Positions 17,491 to 28,182 are shown, numbered from the stretch's first letter. The stretch is 64,000 nt of DNA from Saprospiraceae bacterium (GCA_027488935.1 JAIYAP010000039.1:1-64000), one strand, 5' to 3'. The notes: a model not told the origin generated them from the letters alone. Numbers and translations: made by a program.

Positions 17491-18507
17491 CTAGTTTTTG
17501 ACTTTGATTTTCCAATTTACTTGCGGGTTTCGTTTAATAACTGTTGCAATTTTATCAAACTGCAATTTAAACCATTCTGCAATTTTAATTTCATCAAGTG
17601 TTGTATCATCTTGAATAAACTTTTGTAAGCTTTCTTTTTCATCAAAGTATAAACCATTAACAAATGTGTTTGGTGTAAACGGACTCATATCCGCCCTTTT
17701 CAAAATATCGTACCCTTCTACCTTGGATTCTGTCCATAACCAAACTATCAATTGAGGTATTTCTTCTTCAAATATGAAACCAGCCACGATACCACTAAAA
17801 GTTACTTTATTGGAAGAATTGCCATATAAATACTTAAATTCTGAAACAAAGGCATTTTGATTTTTGAGATACCAATTAATTGGACCCATCGTTTTATTGT
17901 GGTTTTCAAAACGTTCTTCAAACAATCTTTCTACGTTTCGTAGATAATTCCCTAACTTTTCTTGCAAAAAATAGACTTCTTTCATTTGGGAAAGAATTGG
18001 GAAATCAGAAAATGTAATTTTAGTCTTTGCCATAACTTCGTATTCTAAAAAATCGATGAAATCATTAATTTGTTGATATTCTTTATACTTGTACATTAGT
18101 TCAAGTACATCTTCCCAAAGATAATTAGATTTTTCCTCTCTGTATCTCGTACAATAATAAAGATATTTTTTGTGCGACGAATAATGAGTTGATTGAACTT
18201 CTGTATATCTTTCTAATTGTTTATAGCCTTCTCCTGAATTTACTTTATTTTCAATAAAACATACGGAATCTTCGTTTTTTAACACTAAATCAATTAAACA
18301 ATTAGGCTCATTGCCCTTTAACTCGTAAAACTTTTGCGTTTCAATGTGTGGAAAATCTATACCCCTTAAATTAAGAATCTTGACAATAAAATCAGTTCTT
18401 ATTTCGGGATAGGCATTTAAAATACCTGCAAAAACTTCCGTAGTGAAGTTTTCAAGCGGCTTAGGAGCAGGAATTAGCGTATAAATACGCCTGTAAGTCT
18501 TCTTCAT
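17491..18507 (-). CDS. PD-(D/E)XK nuclease family protein
   Basis: 338 residues. NCLIDLVLKNEDSVCFIENK carries the Asp-x(n)-Glu-x-Lys core of the PD-(D/E)XK fold, followed by GEGYKQLERYTEV with the conserved Gln on the next helix. The rest is helical and AT-rich, ending in a basic tail. Members of this group are often found in defence regions, sometimes as viral recombination-like or restriction-like nucleases; the specific substrate is not evident. About 115 bases separate it from the membrane-protein gene. Confidence 0.8.
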   Translation of the reverse strand: MKKTYRRIYTLIPAPKPLENFTTEVFAGILNAYPEIRTDFIVKILNLRGIDFPHIETQKFYELKGNEPNCLIDLVLKNEDSVCFIENKVNSGEGYKQLERYTEVQSTHYSSHKKYLYYCTRYREEKSNYLWEDVLELMYKYKEYQQINDFIDFLEYEVMAKTKITFSDFPILSQMKEVYFLQEKLGNYLRNVERLFEERFENHNKTMGPINWYLKNQNAFVSEFKYLYGNSSNKVTFSGIVAGFIFEEEIPQLIVWLWTESKVEGYDILKRADMSPFTPNTFVNGLYFDEKESLQKFIQDDTTLDEIKIAEWFKLQFDKIATVIKRNPQVNWKIKVKN

Positions 18508-18622
18508 TATTCGAATATTGTTTATTTTTCAATTATTTTATGATTGCCAACGTTGCTCATGTGACGTGCGAAGCGATTAACGAGCATGGGTATATGCACA
18601 TTATTCGGTAAAATGGCTCATT

Positions 18623-19888
18623 TTATTCAATTTTTTTATCACTCAAATCATCAAGTTCTTCTAAATATTCAATTATTGTACTGTCAGTTTCCTTTAATCG
18701 TTTAACTGCCTCTTTTAATCCAAGAGAATATCTTTCAAGCAAATGTTTTTCTATTTTTTTGGCCTGAGAAGAACTATAATTTACGACAACTTCGATTGTT
18801 TTTTCATAATTCGTGGTAAAAATTGAAATCCCTGACATTAAAAAAATGCCAATTAAAACAACTCCAATGTAGCTTGAAATCATTTTTATTGACCAAGCTA
18901 TATTTGAGATAGGTTCAACATAAACTCCATCAGGAATTATTGAATAAAACGAATATACTAAGAAATCAAAAACAGTTACCGGGTTATCTCTTCTAATTTG
19001 AAAATTATCAAAAGATATTTTGTATAAAGCATAGTTGATAAAAGTGAACATTACAATACATAGATTAAAAGTGATTATAACTTTCCCAAGCATATATAGA
19101 AGAAAGACCCCTTTGTTCGAAAAACTTTGTAGCTTTTCACCAATGAAATTTAATGCAATTTTAGTAACCAACAACGATTTTAGATGTTGGTTTTGCCTCC
19201 TTATTAGTTTTTCACTATCGGTTTTTTCTTCTTCTGTCAATATTATTTCTGGAATCAAAAATTTTTCTACTTTTTCTAAATTTAGCATTTTTATATTCAA
19301 ATTAAAAATATTAATTGGCTGAATTGCTAAATTTATTCTTCCATAGAAATGAATCATTAAATAGCCCGAAAACACTACTAAACTCCACCAAAGCAATATT
19401 GCATTTGTTGAATTGAATAAGACTAATATAGCAAAAAAAACAAGAGAAACTTTCAGTAAATTATACTTTAAATTTCTAAAGAACGAAATAGAACTGTTTA
19501 TATAGCCTAACAATAATATCCAATATTTTTTTTCAACAATTTTTTTAGGGATCCGATAAGCAAAAAGAACCGGTAGGTTCCAAAATAGTATTTTGAATGG
19601 GACTAATAAAAACAAACCTACATTTTTAAAAAACCTCAGTGTCCCTAAATATATCCATAATGAACTAGCTAAGATAATTGAGATGATGAATCTGTATTTC
19701 AGAACCCATATTTCAGTCAAATTAAATTTGTTGAATAGGAATTGCTCTAAGTCAATTATGAAAACTTTAGAGAATAAATAAATCCAACCTAATAAAAAAA
19801 TATATTTCTTTAAAGACTTGTAAGTTTTTTCTTTTTTCTTAGGTTTGCTTTCATTGCCTTCTGTTATTCTTTCTTTATTGCTCATCAT
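18623..19888 (-). CDS. Multi-pass membrane protein with a channel-like pore segment
   Basis: 421 residues, about eight hydrophobic helices. The segment around residues 300-365 has a helix (VIITFNLCIVMFTFINYALY), then VFDFLVYSFYSIIPDGVYVE, then SYIGVVLIGIFLMSGISIF. This spacing resembles the two-helix pore module of potassium-channel-like proteins, where YSFxTxTTVGYGD would stand, but the selectivity filter is not preserved. The C-terminus is a charged helical tail (about 60 residues). N-terminal 25 residues are Lys-rich and soluble. I cannot assign a function; very AT-rich codons set it apart from core genes. Confidence 0.65.
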   Translation of the reverse strand: MMSNKERITEGNESKPKKKEKTYKSLKKYIFLLGWIYLFSKVFIIDLEQFLFNKFNLTEIWVLKYRFIISIILASSLWIYLGTLRFFKNVGLFLLVPFKILFWNLPVLFAYRIPKKIVEKKYWILLLGYINSSISFFRNLKYNLLKVSLVFFAILVLFNSTNAILLWWSLVVFSGYLMIHFYGRINLAIQPINIFNLNIKMLNLEKVEKFLIPEIILTEEEKTDSEKLIRRQNQHLKSLLVTKIALNFIGEKLQSFSNKGVFLLYMLGKVIITFNLCIVMFTFINYALYKISFDNFQIRRDNPVTVFDFLVYSFYSIIPDGVYVEPISNIAWSIKMISSYIGVVLIGIFLMSGISIFTTNYEKTIEVVVNYSSSQAKKIEKHLLERYSLGLKEAVKRLKETDSTIIEYLEELDDLSDKKIE

Positions 19889-20019
19889 TCAGTTCATTTT
19901 GTGTATTATGTTATCTTTTGAAATTAAAATTACTATCGAAGCATCTTCAAAAGTAAAATCTTTGTTGGATTATTGCAACTTCACATTTTTCCATTTTTAA
20001 TCCCCCCCAATCTCCCAAC

Positions 20020-22599
20020 CTATTCCACCCCCAACACCTTAGTACATTCCTCCCCAAACTGACTAATGATCCGCACGGCAATTTTTTGGCCCTTCGCTTT
20101 TACTTCAATCGGATGCGAAATATGTCCATATAAACGTTCAAATGCTTCATCATCCAACTCAATTTTAAGGGTTTTTTCCACCTTCTTTTTGGTATTGTCT
20201 TTGGCCAGATTGTCTAAGCCTTTTTTCCATTTATCAAATTCCGATTTGTCGCCGCCACAGAAGAAAACCTGTTTTACCACAAAGTTGCTGCCGTCGTAAT
20301 CATCGTCGACCATCCAATAGGCAATGTCGTGAATGTTGCGGGCTTTTACTTCGTCTTTGATAGGGTCGTAAATGTCTAAGCCTTTTATTTCAACCGTTAC
20401 TTCCGTGCCCTTTTTATGCAGGTCAATATCAGGTTCGCCGATGGTGACAAAACTGGCGGCAGATTTGGCGGGTTTCTTTTTCAAGCCTTCCTGCAACAAA
20501 TCATCGTGTATGCGCACGCGATCTACCTGGAAAGTACCCATGCTCATAGTTTGTACACCGCCCTCAATGTCGCTTTCAAAACTAAAGCCCAGGATGACCA
20601 ACCAATTGGCATCGCCCCGGCTGCGGCATTCTTTGATGGCATCGTTGACCAATTTTTTGCTCACAGTGCCGAATTTGGGACCAATATGGAAATACGCCTT
20701 TTGTTCGCCTTTTTCGGTGACATAAAATCCTTCGGCATTTAGTGATTCATTGGCCAGCAATTCCACACTCCGGAACACTACCATTTCGTCTTTTCGGCCG
20801 TTTTTGATACCCGCGCTGAGTAAATGTTGCTTGATGACTTCTTCAAAGGCGCCTTCTGCTTCATTTACGCGTACTTCATGGTCGAGTTCCTCGGGGCTGA
20901 CGGGTTCGTAGTTTTGTAAGGTTTCTACGGTGAAAGGGCCACTTACGCGCAACAGTTTTTTGTCTTGCTCGGGCTGGTCATAGAGGGTTTCGGTAGCCGG
21001 TGGCTCGTCGTTGGCCAAACTTTTAAGGGTAATGTGCGGAACAGTTTTATATTTGAAACCTTGTCGAATGTCGCCATGTTCATCGTACAAATGGTAATAG
21101 GGAAACACCGCGGTCATGAGCCGTTGTTTAGCAATGTTAAGGGCAATGCGGCTGGTGTCGATGGTGATCCAGCGGCGGCCCCATTGTTCGGCGACGAAAG
21201 CGGTGGTGCCGCTGCCGCAGGTGGGATCCAGGACAAGATCGCCGGGGTCGGTGGTCATTAGGATGCAGCGTTGAATTACTTTTTGGGCAGTTTGAACAAC
21301 ATACTTTTTATCCTGCTCTGCTGTCCCCATTGTGTCTATCCATAGATTACTCATTGGCACAAAAGGAAAGTCATCAAAATACAATTTATAATTTACATAT
21401 GATTTTGTAGCAAAAATTCTTTTCTTTGAAATCAATTTTTTCATTCCTTCAACGCCCGTTTTCCAGCCGCCTACATTGGGTTTATATTTTTTACCATTAA
21501 ACTCAAATTCAAAAGTTGTGGATGCACTTCCTGTTTGAGATGTTAGGGGGCCACCTAAAAAAACCCTTGCTCCTTTAGGTAATAATTCAGGTTTTAATTG
21601 CTCATCAGTAGTAATTGGTCTAATTTTACCATCCAAAGTTTCCACTTGGTTATATCTAGCACCTGCACCGCTTGAGAATTCCTTTGCTTGATAAATTTGT
21701 CGATATTTCAAATTAGTAACACTTTTACCATACCAAATAATATAATCAGCAATATTATCAAGTAATTGCTCTCCCATACCACCACTTTTTTTAAAAGTAA
21801 TTACACTCACAAAATTCTCACTACCAAAAACTTCATCCAATAAGTTTCTTACCAAGTGTACATTTTCAACTCCAATCTGCACAAAGCAGCTACCACTTTC
21901 CGTCAACAATTCTTTGGCAATCAGTAGCCTGTCCCTTAAATAACCCAAATAAGAATGAATTCCCAACTCCCAGGTATCCCGAAACGCTTTGATCTGTTCA
22001 GGTTCTGCGGTTAGCGCTTCATCATTGCCGTCTTTTACTTCACGGTTGTTTAGTTTTATTTGCCAGTTTCCGCCGTATTTAATCCCATAAGGCGGGTCAA
22101 AATAAATAGTTTGCACCTGCCCGGCCATGCCTTCCCGTTCCAGCAAGCTGGCCATTACGAGGTGGCTGTCGCCTTGTATGAGTCGATTGGTCCAGCCGTC
22201 CTGGTGTTGGTAATATTCGCTTACTTTTTGTATTTCGTCTTTGTCGAGGGCGTTTCCAAACAGTTCGTTTACGCTGCCAAATAGGTCTAATTGCGCACTG
22301 GGTGTTTCTGTGACCTTGTACAGATTTTTGATCAGGGTTTCAGGCGCGATGTGTTCGTGGCGGTACAAGCTGCGAATGTCTACACGCAAGAGTTCGTCGC
22401 GGTCGTCATTGCCGTATTTGTTGAGCCAAAAGAGCTCGGGGTCTTGTCCGCGGTGCACCACAGGGTTTTTGGGCAATTCCAGCACCTTTTTACCGTCTTG
22501 CACTTTTGGATTAGCATCTTCATAGCCCGCTTCCTCCTTGCTGGGGATGTGGGCGCGGGTATCGGTTTTATGCTTGATGGATTCTATTTTCTTAGCCAT
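20020..22599 (-). CDS. Type III-like restriction-modification methyltransferase (Mod)
   Basis: 859 residues. [12 protein letters not shown] (DPPY at 168-171) precedes [16 protein letters not shown] (458-466), the order of beta-class N6-adenine or N4-cytosine methyltransferases, as in type III Mod subunits. Residues between the motifs (about 213-433) would hold the target recognition domain. That stretch (about 21300-21960) is visibly more AT-rich than the flanks. The C-terminal 390 residues contain a conserved extension seen in related Mod proteins. Its start codon lies one base after the stop of the Res gene, so the two are coupled. Confidence 0.9.
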   Translation of the reverse strand: MAKKIESIKHKTDTRAHIPSKEEAGYEDANPKVQDGKKVLELPKNPVVHRGQDPELFWLNKYGNDDRDELLRVDIRSLYRHEHIAPETLIKNLYKVTETPSAQLDLFGSVNELFGNALDKDEIQKVSEYYQHQDGWTNRLIQGDSHLVMASLLEREGMAGQVQTIYFDPPYGIKYGGNWQIKLNNREVKDGNDEALTAEPEQIKAFRDTWELGIHSYLGYLRDRLLIAKELLTESGSCFVQIGVENVHLVRNLLDEVFGSENFVSVITFKKSGGMGEQLLDNIADYIIWYGKSVTNLKYRQIYQAKEFSSGAGARYNQVETLDGKIRPITTDEQLKPELLPKGARVFLGGPLTSQTGSASTTFEFEFNGKKYKPNVGGWKTGVEGMKKLISKKRIFATKSYVNYKLYFDDFPFVPMSNLWIDTMGTAEQDKKYVVQTAQKVIQRCILMTTDPGDLVLDPTCGSGTTAFVAEQWGRRWITIDTSRIALNIAKQRLMTAVFPYYHLYDEHGDIRQGFKYKTVPHITLKSLANDEPPATETLYDQPEQDKKLLRVSGPFTVETLQNYEPVSPEELDHEVRVNEAEGAFEEVIKQHLLSAGIKNGRKDEMVVFRSVELLANESLNAEGFYVTEKGEQKAYFHIGPKFGTVSKKLVNDAIKECRSRGDANWLVILGFSFESDIEGGVQTMSMGTFQVDRVRIHDDLLQEGLKKKPAKSAASFVTIGEPDIDLHKKGTEVTVEIKGLDIYDPIKDEVKARNIHDIAYWMVDDDYDGSNFVVKQVFFCGGDKSEFDKWKKGLDNLAKDNTKKKVEKTLKIELDDEAFERLYGHISHPIEVKAKGQKIAVRIISQFGEECTKVLGVE

Positions 22600-22600
22600 A

Positions 22601-25600
22601 TTATATGTGCTGAATTTTTTCGATTAATTGATTCTTGATGTTGCGGATGTCATTGGCAATTTCAATAAAATGCCATTCAGGATATTCGTATTTATCCTTC
22701 AAAGCATTTACGGCAGGAATCCAGCGGTTTTCTACATACCATTTCTTTTCTGCTTTGTCTTTGCTCATTCCGGTAATTTCTATCATCAGGTTTTTGATCG
22801 TACCGTCTTTGGTGCGTACCCGGGCGATAAAATCTGTAAAGTATAGTCGGTCTTTTCCGTCTTTGGTGTAGGGAATGGCAAAACCCAAAAATTGGTTTTT
22901 AACGTAACATTCCACGGAATCCAGTTCTTCCAGGGTTTTGGCACAAATCCCTTCCCAATCGCTGTCCATCACCACGTAGTTGATGTGGCTTTTTTCGGTA
23001 GGGTACACGTCTTTTACGGTGTTCCCATTGACGTATTTGGTGCTGCTAAACTTGTTATAATAGTTAAATACGGGGCGAATATGCTCCGTGGTATTGTTTT
23101 GTGGATTAATGCCGCGCGCAATATGATTCACTATTTTCTTGGGTTCCTCAAAGAACAACATCCGTTTGTAGCGTTGGTCGGGAATATTGAGCAGTATCAC
23201 TTTTTCCTCATACCATTCTTCCACAATACTTTTCAGTTTGTTGAATTTTTGAAAGCGGGGATTGCTGTCTTCATCGCTGAATTTTTCCTTTATTAACTCC
23301 TTGGTAATCAAGAAGATCAATTCCTGGTCGCGTTTTTCCAATACACCTTTTACTTGCAGTTTTTCTTCTGAAGCAGAGATGGGACTGGTCATAATGGTTT
23401 CGGTCGGGAACTTTGAACCATCAATTTCATAGTTTTCCAAATTGCTGAAATCGTGTTCAATAGGACCGTCATAGTTTTCCACACGATAGCCTACCACATT
23501 TGGAAAATCAATTTCCATGGTAGCTTGCCGATCTGCAACAGGTGCAATATGGGTTAAGTCAACCGGGCTCGGTGGCGGTCCGGCTTGTCCGCCTTTAAAC
23601 ATTCTAAAAGGAACCCCAATAATGTGGGCATATTCGGGTGGAAATTTTTCGATGACAATTTTACGTTTGTCATTGGTTGGGTTTCCGTCTTTATCATAGC
23701 CTTGCAAATGATAACTCATTCTGCGCAAAGCCCTTCCCGCCACTTGCTCACATAATAATTGTGATCCAAAGGCGCGTAGGCCCATGATATGGGTCACCGT
23801 ATTGGCATCCCAGCCTTCGGTAAGCATAGAAACAGAAACCACACAACGAATATGCGAACCTAACTTACCTTGTTGGCCAACCGTATTGACCACTTCTCGC
23901 AAAATTTCGGCATCCGTAATATTATCGGTACTTCCTTGCCCGTGCATGCGGGCATAATCTTTTTTAAATACTTCTATTTCGGAAGCAAATATTTTTTTGA
24001 AGTCGTCATTGACTTGTTCGCCATTTTCCAAGGCATCGCTGTCAATGAGCAAGGTGGGCGGTCGTTTCAGTGGTTTGTTGGTGGCAGGGTCATAGTTGCT
24101 GAACAGATCTTTTGCGCCTTGTACAGTTACGGTTTTACCTTCTGCATCCTCAAACGCATACCCTGCAATGTATTTGTACACTTCTTTCGATACCCCGGTA
24201 TTGTTACACACAACGATAAAAACAGGCGGCGCAGAAAAGATATTTACGCTTGCTTCCCTGTGTTTTCGGATGCCATTGAAGTATTCAACATAATGGCTGT
24301 AAAATTGATCTAATGCGACTTTTACCAAGGAAGGCAAACGAGGCGGCAATTCAATAAACTTGTTTCCTTCCGCTGCGGCATCCTTTTTTTGCGTGCGTTG
24401 CCCTTTTCTTGGTAGCTCGTCTTTTACGTGGTCGTACAAATTACGCAATACCGGCATGGTCAACTCCTGCGAATCATCGCTTTCTGGTAGGAAAGGTATT
24501 TTTACCAAGCCACTTTCGATGGCTTCAATTAAACCAAAGTCGGAAACCACCCAGGGGAATAAACTATAAGCGGTATAACCAGAACCTGTTAAGTAATAAG
24601 GTGTTGCCGAAAGGTCGTACACCGCTTGTAGTTTGAATTTTTTGTTTATTTCACGTAATCCACTAAACCAAACCGCTGCTCTTGCATTTTCATCGGCCTC
24701 TTCATTGTCGGTGGTTTTACTCTTGGATTTTGGCAAATAGCAGTGATGGGCTTCATCGTTGAGAATTAACACCCTGCTTCCGGTTTTGAATTTACCAAGC
24801 GTGCGTTTTACAACCTGTGCAAAGTCTTCTTTGTTGCCTGTATCAATTTTGTTGCCTTGCAGATCTACTTTGCCATCGAAGGGGCTGCGTTTGTTGCCTT
24901 GCAGTATTTTAGGTTCGAAGTTGTGGTAATTGGTGATAACCAATCGAGCGTTCAGATTTTCCAAACGATGTTCCATATTGGGCGGGATCAGGCCACGAAC
25001 CCGGTAATAATCCTCAATGTCTTTTGGGTTTTTGTTTTTGGTGTCTACAAACAACACCCCCAATCGGCTTTTGATGGTAATACCTGGGGCTACAATTAAA
25101 AAGTAGTCTGCAAAACGGGTATCGTTTCTATATTCTTGTCGGTTAAAGTAGTGGTAACAAATTAAACAAGCCATTACAACCGTTTTTCCCGAACCGGTTG
25201 CCATTTTAAAGGCAATTCGGGGCAATTGATCGGCTGCATCAGGGCTTACGGTTTGTTGTCCGCTGCGCAGCAAGTTTAATATGTGCTGCCCTGCGTTGGA
25301 TTTTTCGGCTACTTCATTGATCCAAATAGCTGTTTCAACCGCTTCTTGTTGGGCAAAGAATAGTTTTTTAGTAACCAACCTTTCTGGATTGTTGAACCAA
25401 AAAGTTAAAAGTTCTTTGGTTACCCTGCTCGTGTTTGGGTAATTGGCTGTTCTCCAAATCCCGATTTCTTTACGACAAAGGTTGATGATGTGGGTCAAAT
25501 ACGGTTCGGCATCTTCATTCCATCCTATCAGCTCTTTTTGACCGGTTTGCCTGGATGGTATAACGGCGGTATCTTCTTTGAAAATCCTTCGACCTTTGCG

Positions 25601-25696
25601 AATTTGGGTATAATCCAAACTTCCTTCACTGTCTGTATCATAATGAAGGAGTGGCTCTGAGTATGGACTATTTAAGATTGGGTTATCAGCATTCAT
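22601..25696 (-). CDS. Type III-like restriction enzyme (Res), DEAD/DEAH helicase
   Basis: 1031 residues. [19 protein letters not shown] is Walker A (Lys171), [14 protein letters not shown] is the DEAH-type motif II, and [14 protein letters not shown] is motif [22 protein letters not shown] and [14 protein letters not shown] are motifs V and VI of SF2 enzymes. The C-terminus (YFTDFIARV, then LMIEITG) has the Asp and Glu of a PD-(D/E)XK nuclease, with Thr where Lys is usual. It should translocate and cut DNA with the Mod subunit encoded one base downstream. The order res then mod on one strand is opposite to classical mod-res, but is found in this subgroup. Confidence 0.9.
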   Translation of the reverse strand: MNADNPILNSPYSEPLLHYDTDSEGSLDYTQIRKGRRIFKEDTAVIPSRQTGQKELIGWNEDAEPYLTHIINLCRKEIGIWRTANYPNTSRVTKELLTFWFNNPERLVTKKLFFAQQEAVETAIWINEVAEKSNAGQHILNLLRSGQQTVSPDAADQLPRIAFKMATGSGKTVVMACLICYHYFNRQEYRNDTRFADYFLIVAPGITIKSRLGVLFVDTKNKNPKDIEDYYRVRGLIPPNMEHRLENLNARLVITNYHNFEPKILQGNKRSPFDGKVDLQGNKIDTGNKEDFAQVVKRTLGKFKTGSRVLILNDEAHHCYLPKSKSKTTDNEEADENARAAVWFSGLREINKKFKLQAVYDLSATPYYLTGSGYTAYSLFPWVVSDFGLIEAIESGLVKIPFLPESDDSQELTMPVLRNLYDHVKDELPRKGQRTQKKDAAAEGNKFIELPPRLPSLVKVALDQFYSHYVEYFNGIRKHREASVNIFSAPPVFIVVCNNTGVSKEVYKYIAGYAFEDAEGKTVTVQGAKDLFSNYDPATNKPLKRPPTLLIDSDALENGEQVNDDFKKIFASEIEVFKKDYARMHGQGSTDNITDAEILREVVNTVGQQGKLGSHIRCVVSVSMLTEGWDANTVTHIMGLRAFGSQLLCEQVAGRALRRMSYHLQGYDKDGNPTNDKRKIVIEKFPPEYAHIIGVPFRMFKGGQAGPPPSPVDLTHIAPVADRQATMEIDFPNVVGYRVENYDGPIEHDFSNLENYEIDGSKFPTETIMTSPISASEEKLQVKGVLEKRDQELIFLITKELIKEKFSDEDSNPRFQKFNKLKSIVEEWYEEKVILLNIPDQRYKRMLFFEEPKKIVNHIARGINPQNNTTEHIRPVFNYYNKFSSTKYVNGNTVKDVYPTEKSHINYVVMDSDWEGICAKTLEELDSVECYVKNQFLGFAIPYTKDGKDRLYFTDFIARVRTKDGTIKNLMIEITGMSKDKAEKKWYVENRWIPAVNALKDKYEYPEWHFIEIANDIRNIKNQLIEKIQHI

Positions 25697-26132
25697 ATAT
25701 CCTCAAATTATCCATTAATTTTTAGAAAACAATGTTAGTTCTTTAAATTTCATTTTCACCCTACTTTGAAACAGGCAGATTTTACACAATGGTACATCGT
25801 CCATTACAATCCCCCAAACAACATACCCAAAATATTTCAATATAGCATATTTATGCGATGCCTTTTCAACTTTTTTGGGTCTTTTGATGCAGTGCCAAGT
25901 GCGTTTCCCCTTTGCAGTGCCTTTACCTTGGTTAAATAGCATGGCTTTAGCAGCCCATCTAATTTAACATCTTAAAGAAATCAAATATAATACCAACTTT
26001 ACATACTAAATTACCCTTTTAAACATAACACAACCTTTACATTTAGTAATGATGCAAAATGAAATAGCCATTATAGTAAGCGCTGTCACTACACTCGATT
26101 TTCCATGTTTATCCACCTATTTCCTGGTTCAA
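25697..26132. other. Gene-free stretch upstream of res
   Basis: 436 bases, AT-rich, with no convincing gene. A 75-codon open frame at 25715-25942 (minus) has no recognisable domain and no supporting context. The promoter of res should lie at 25697-25800, but I see no clear box. Confidence 0.5.
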
Positions 26133-26382
26133 CCCGCAATTTTCCCAGTTGAATCAACCCATTGCACAGAGGTGCCTCCAAATTGCATAGAGGAACCGAC
26201 TAATTGCTCAAAGAAAGCATCCAATCCTTCAGATCAACCAACCCATTTCCCGAATAAACCGCCCCAATACTCGGAAGTTCCAACCCGCAGCATCCTTCAA
26301 CCGCCGCGTTTCACAGTTATCCCAACCAATTTCATGGATGTTCCAACCAATTATTCATGTATTCCAACCAATTTCATGGATG
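26133..26382 (+). repeat. Array of twelve degenerate 21-bp repeats
   Basis: Twelve units begin every 21 bases from 26133 to 26364; the consensus is close to ccaaccaatttcatggatgt. The last three units are nearly identical, the earlier ones degenerate. In one frame the units read as heptapeptides of the form PTNFMDV, PTNYSCI, PTNFMDE, and the frame stays open over 138 codons. Yet there is no signal, domain or promoter to support a real protein. A related inverted array is at 26558-26641. Confidence 0.8.
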
Positions 26383-26557
26383 AAAAAGCAAAAAAACATC
26401 GTAACGCATGTTGCTTTCTGGGAACCTCGCCTACACACAAGGCTCCGAGCGGTCCTTTTTGTTGAATTTGAGCGCTATTGATCCCATTTTCCGCCCGCTT
26501 TTGATCAACCAGCAAGGGAGAACAGGGAACTGCTGCCTGCTCGCTGGATGAAACCAG

Positions 26558-26641
26558 TCTTCCGATCTAACTTACCATGCATTTCCTCTGTATAATTGCT
26601 TGTTTCCTCCATGAAACGCGGCACTTTATCCGTGAAATTTG
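26558..26641 (-). repeat. Inverted set of four 21-bp units
   Basis: On the minus strand units such as cgcgtttcatggaggaaac and gcaattatacagaggaaat follow one another every 21 bases, with the same ttcatgga/aattat core as the array at 26133-26382. They translate as heptads like PRFMEET and SNYTEEM. The two arrays face each other across about 175 bases. Confidence 0.65.
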
Positions 26642-27064
26642 ATTTTTCCAGTCTAACTAAAAAATAGTTAAGCTGCTTTCGGGTCAAACGGCCCGTTTTT
26701 GACAGAAAAACTTTCCCGATTTGTAACTTTTTTGGAAGGTAAAAAACCTTAAAAATGGGCTGAAATGGGCCTAAAAGGCGCTTTTTGCGTTTTTTTGAAA
26801 AATCGCAGGGTGTAAAATGGTCCAAATTGCCCCAAATCCCGTGGAAAACTTCGCCAAAAATGTACTTTTTTTTGAGGGGCGTGGACGATCATATTTGTGG
26901 CAAGTCAAGGGTATACTGAACGTCGCCTGAAAGGCAGCATTCATTGTCATGCTGAGCGCTGATTGTGGATGATTTGGGCCGAAGGCCTTGTACCAAAGCA
27001 GGTAGCGCGAAGTAGACTTGGCGCAAGTATTATTTCATTTTTCCACTCTTTAAATTTTTACAGC
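26642..27064. other. Stretch without a recognisable gene
   Basis: 423 bases. There are poly-T/poly-A runs (around 26720-26870) and a short palindrome gggccgaaggcct near 26977. The open frame running into the next gene from 26963 is rejected as its start, because its first 34 codons look like non-coding sequence. Confidence 0.5.
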
Positions 27065-27694
27065 ATGTCAAAATCTGTCGTACGCAAAGTGTCGTACAAA
27101 AAACTCACCCAGTCTGAATTGGCCACTTTTGCGGCCAATGTACACCAACGCATGGCTTCCCGCCCGGAATACCAGTCATTTGCTGCGGACATTGCCAGTC
27201 TGGCCGAAAAAACAGAGGCCTATACGCAGGCATTGGTAGATGCGGCAAGCCGCAGTACACCAGCGATTGCGCAAAAAGAACTGGCCAAAAACAGTGTACT
27301 CAGTGCCCTGGATCGTATTGCCTTTCTCCTCGACTTCAATTTTACGGGTCAGGATGTGTGGGTGATCAATGCGGGCATGGAAATGATCCGCGATCGCCGG
27401 GTAAATCAAAACAAATTGGAAGCGCCGTATCAATTGCGGGCCATCAACAAGGGCGTGAAAGGGGAAATTTTGCTGCAATTCCGGTTGCCGGAACCAACCC
27501 GCGTGCGCAACAATGGCGTGGAATACTCAATGGATAACGGCGAAACCTGGCGCAACGGTACTTATGGTTCGCGTACGACCATTACGGTGGCGGGTTTACC
27601 TTCCCGGCAGCTGGTGCAGTTTCGGGTTTGTTCCCTGGGGTCGTTTCAGTTGAAAAGCCCGTTCTCGGAGGTTGTGGAGGCGTTCGTGGTTTAG
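27065..27694 (+). CDS. Hypothetical protein with C-terminal fibronectin III-like strands
   Basis: 209 residues from the ATG at 27065 (MSKSVVRKVSYKKL). The first 110 residues are helical and rich in Ala and Gln (ELATFAANVHQRMASRPEYQ; SVLSALDRIAFLLDF). The last 85 form beta strands with YSMDNGETWRNGTY and FRVCSLGSFQLKSPFSEVVE, a fibronectin type III-like pattern. There is no signal peptide. Similar two-part proteins occur in Bacteroidota without known function. It lies between two repeat arrays, so its setting is plastic. Confidence 0.65.
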   Translation: MSKSVVRKVSYKKLTQSELATFAANVHQRMASRPEYQSFAADIASLAEKTEAYTQALVDAASRSTPAIAQKELAKNSVLSALDRIAFLLDFNFTGQDVWVINAGMEMIRDRRVNQNKLEAPYQLRAINKGVKGEILLQFRLPEPTRVRNNGVEYSMDNGETWRNGTYGSRTTITVAGLPSRQLVQFRVCSLGSFQLKSPFSEVVEAFVV

Positions 27695-27715
27695 GAGGAC
27701 GCTAGGGGAAGGGGG

Positions 27716-28162
27716 TTCCACGGAAAAAAGGGGCCACGGAGTACACGGAGGTACGGAGGGGCACGGAAAAAAGGGGCCACGGAGTACACGGAGGTACGGA
27801 GGGGCACGGAGAAAAGGGGCCACGGAGTACACGGAGGTACGGAGGGGCACAGAGAAAAAGGGTTCCACGGAGTTACGCGGAGGTACGGAGGGGCACAGAG
27901 AAAAAGGGTTCCACAGAGTTACGCGGAGGTACTGAGGGGCACAGAGAAAAAGGGGTCCACGGAGTTAAGCGGAGGTATGGAGGGACACAGATAAAAAAGG
28001 GTTCCACAGAGTTACGCGGAGGTACGGAGGGCACAGAGTTTTTCTCCGTGTAACTCTGTACCTCCATGAATCTCCGTGGAACCCTTTTTTTTCTCCGTGT
28101 ACCTCTGTACCTCCGTGTACTCCGTGGCCCTTTTTTTTCTCTGTGTACTCCGTGGCCCCTTC
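27716..28162. repeat. Array of 43-47-bp repeats with an inverted right part
   Basis: Units starting ccacgg or ccacag begin at 27734, 27777, 27820, 27865, 27911, 27957 and 28004: steps of 43, 43, 45, 46, 46 and 47. Each has ccacggagtacacggaggta and ends gcacagagaaaaaggg. From about 28042 to 28162 the same sequence runs in the opposite sense (ctccgtgtacctctgtacc, ctccgtgtactccgtggccc). The whole block can therefore fold back on itself. It lies between the tail ends of the hypothetical gene and rocD. Related units are at 10600-10655. Confidence 0.92.
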
Positions 28163-28182
28163 CGCTCTACGTGCCCGCTCTC

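Noticed and set aside
25715-25942. 75-codon open frame on the minus strand upstream of res
   Set aside because: No recognisable domain, no clear promoter, and codon use like non-coding sequence; kept only as a remote possibility.
26049-26465. 138-codon open frame over the 21-bp repeats
   Set aside because: Low-complexity heptads without signal, domain or promoter; reported as a repeat instead.
26505-26825. 106-codon minus-strand open frame
   Set aside because: Includes the inverted 21-bp units and poly-T-derived residues; no family similarity.
26963-27064. Upstream extension of the gene at 27065
   Set aside because: The first 34 codons do not look coding; the ATG at 27065 gives a plausible N-terminus.
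27716-28162. CRISPR array
   Set aside because: Whole units repeat, there are no variable spacers, and the array turns around on itself.
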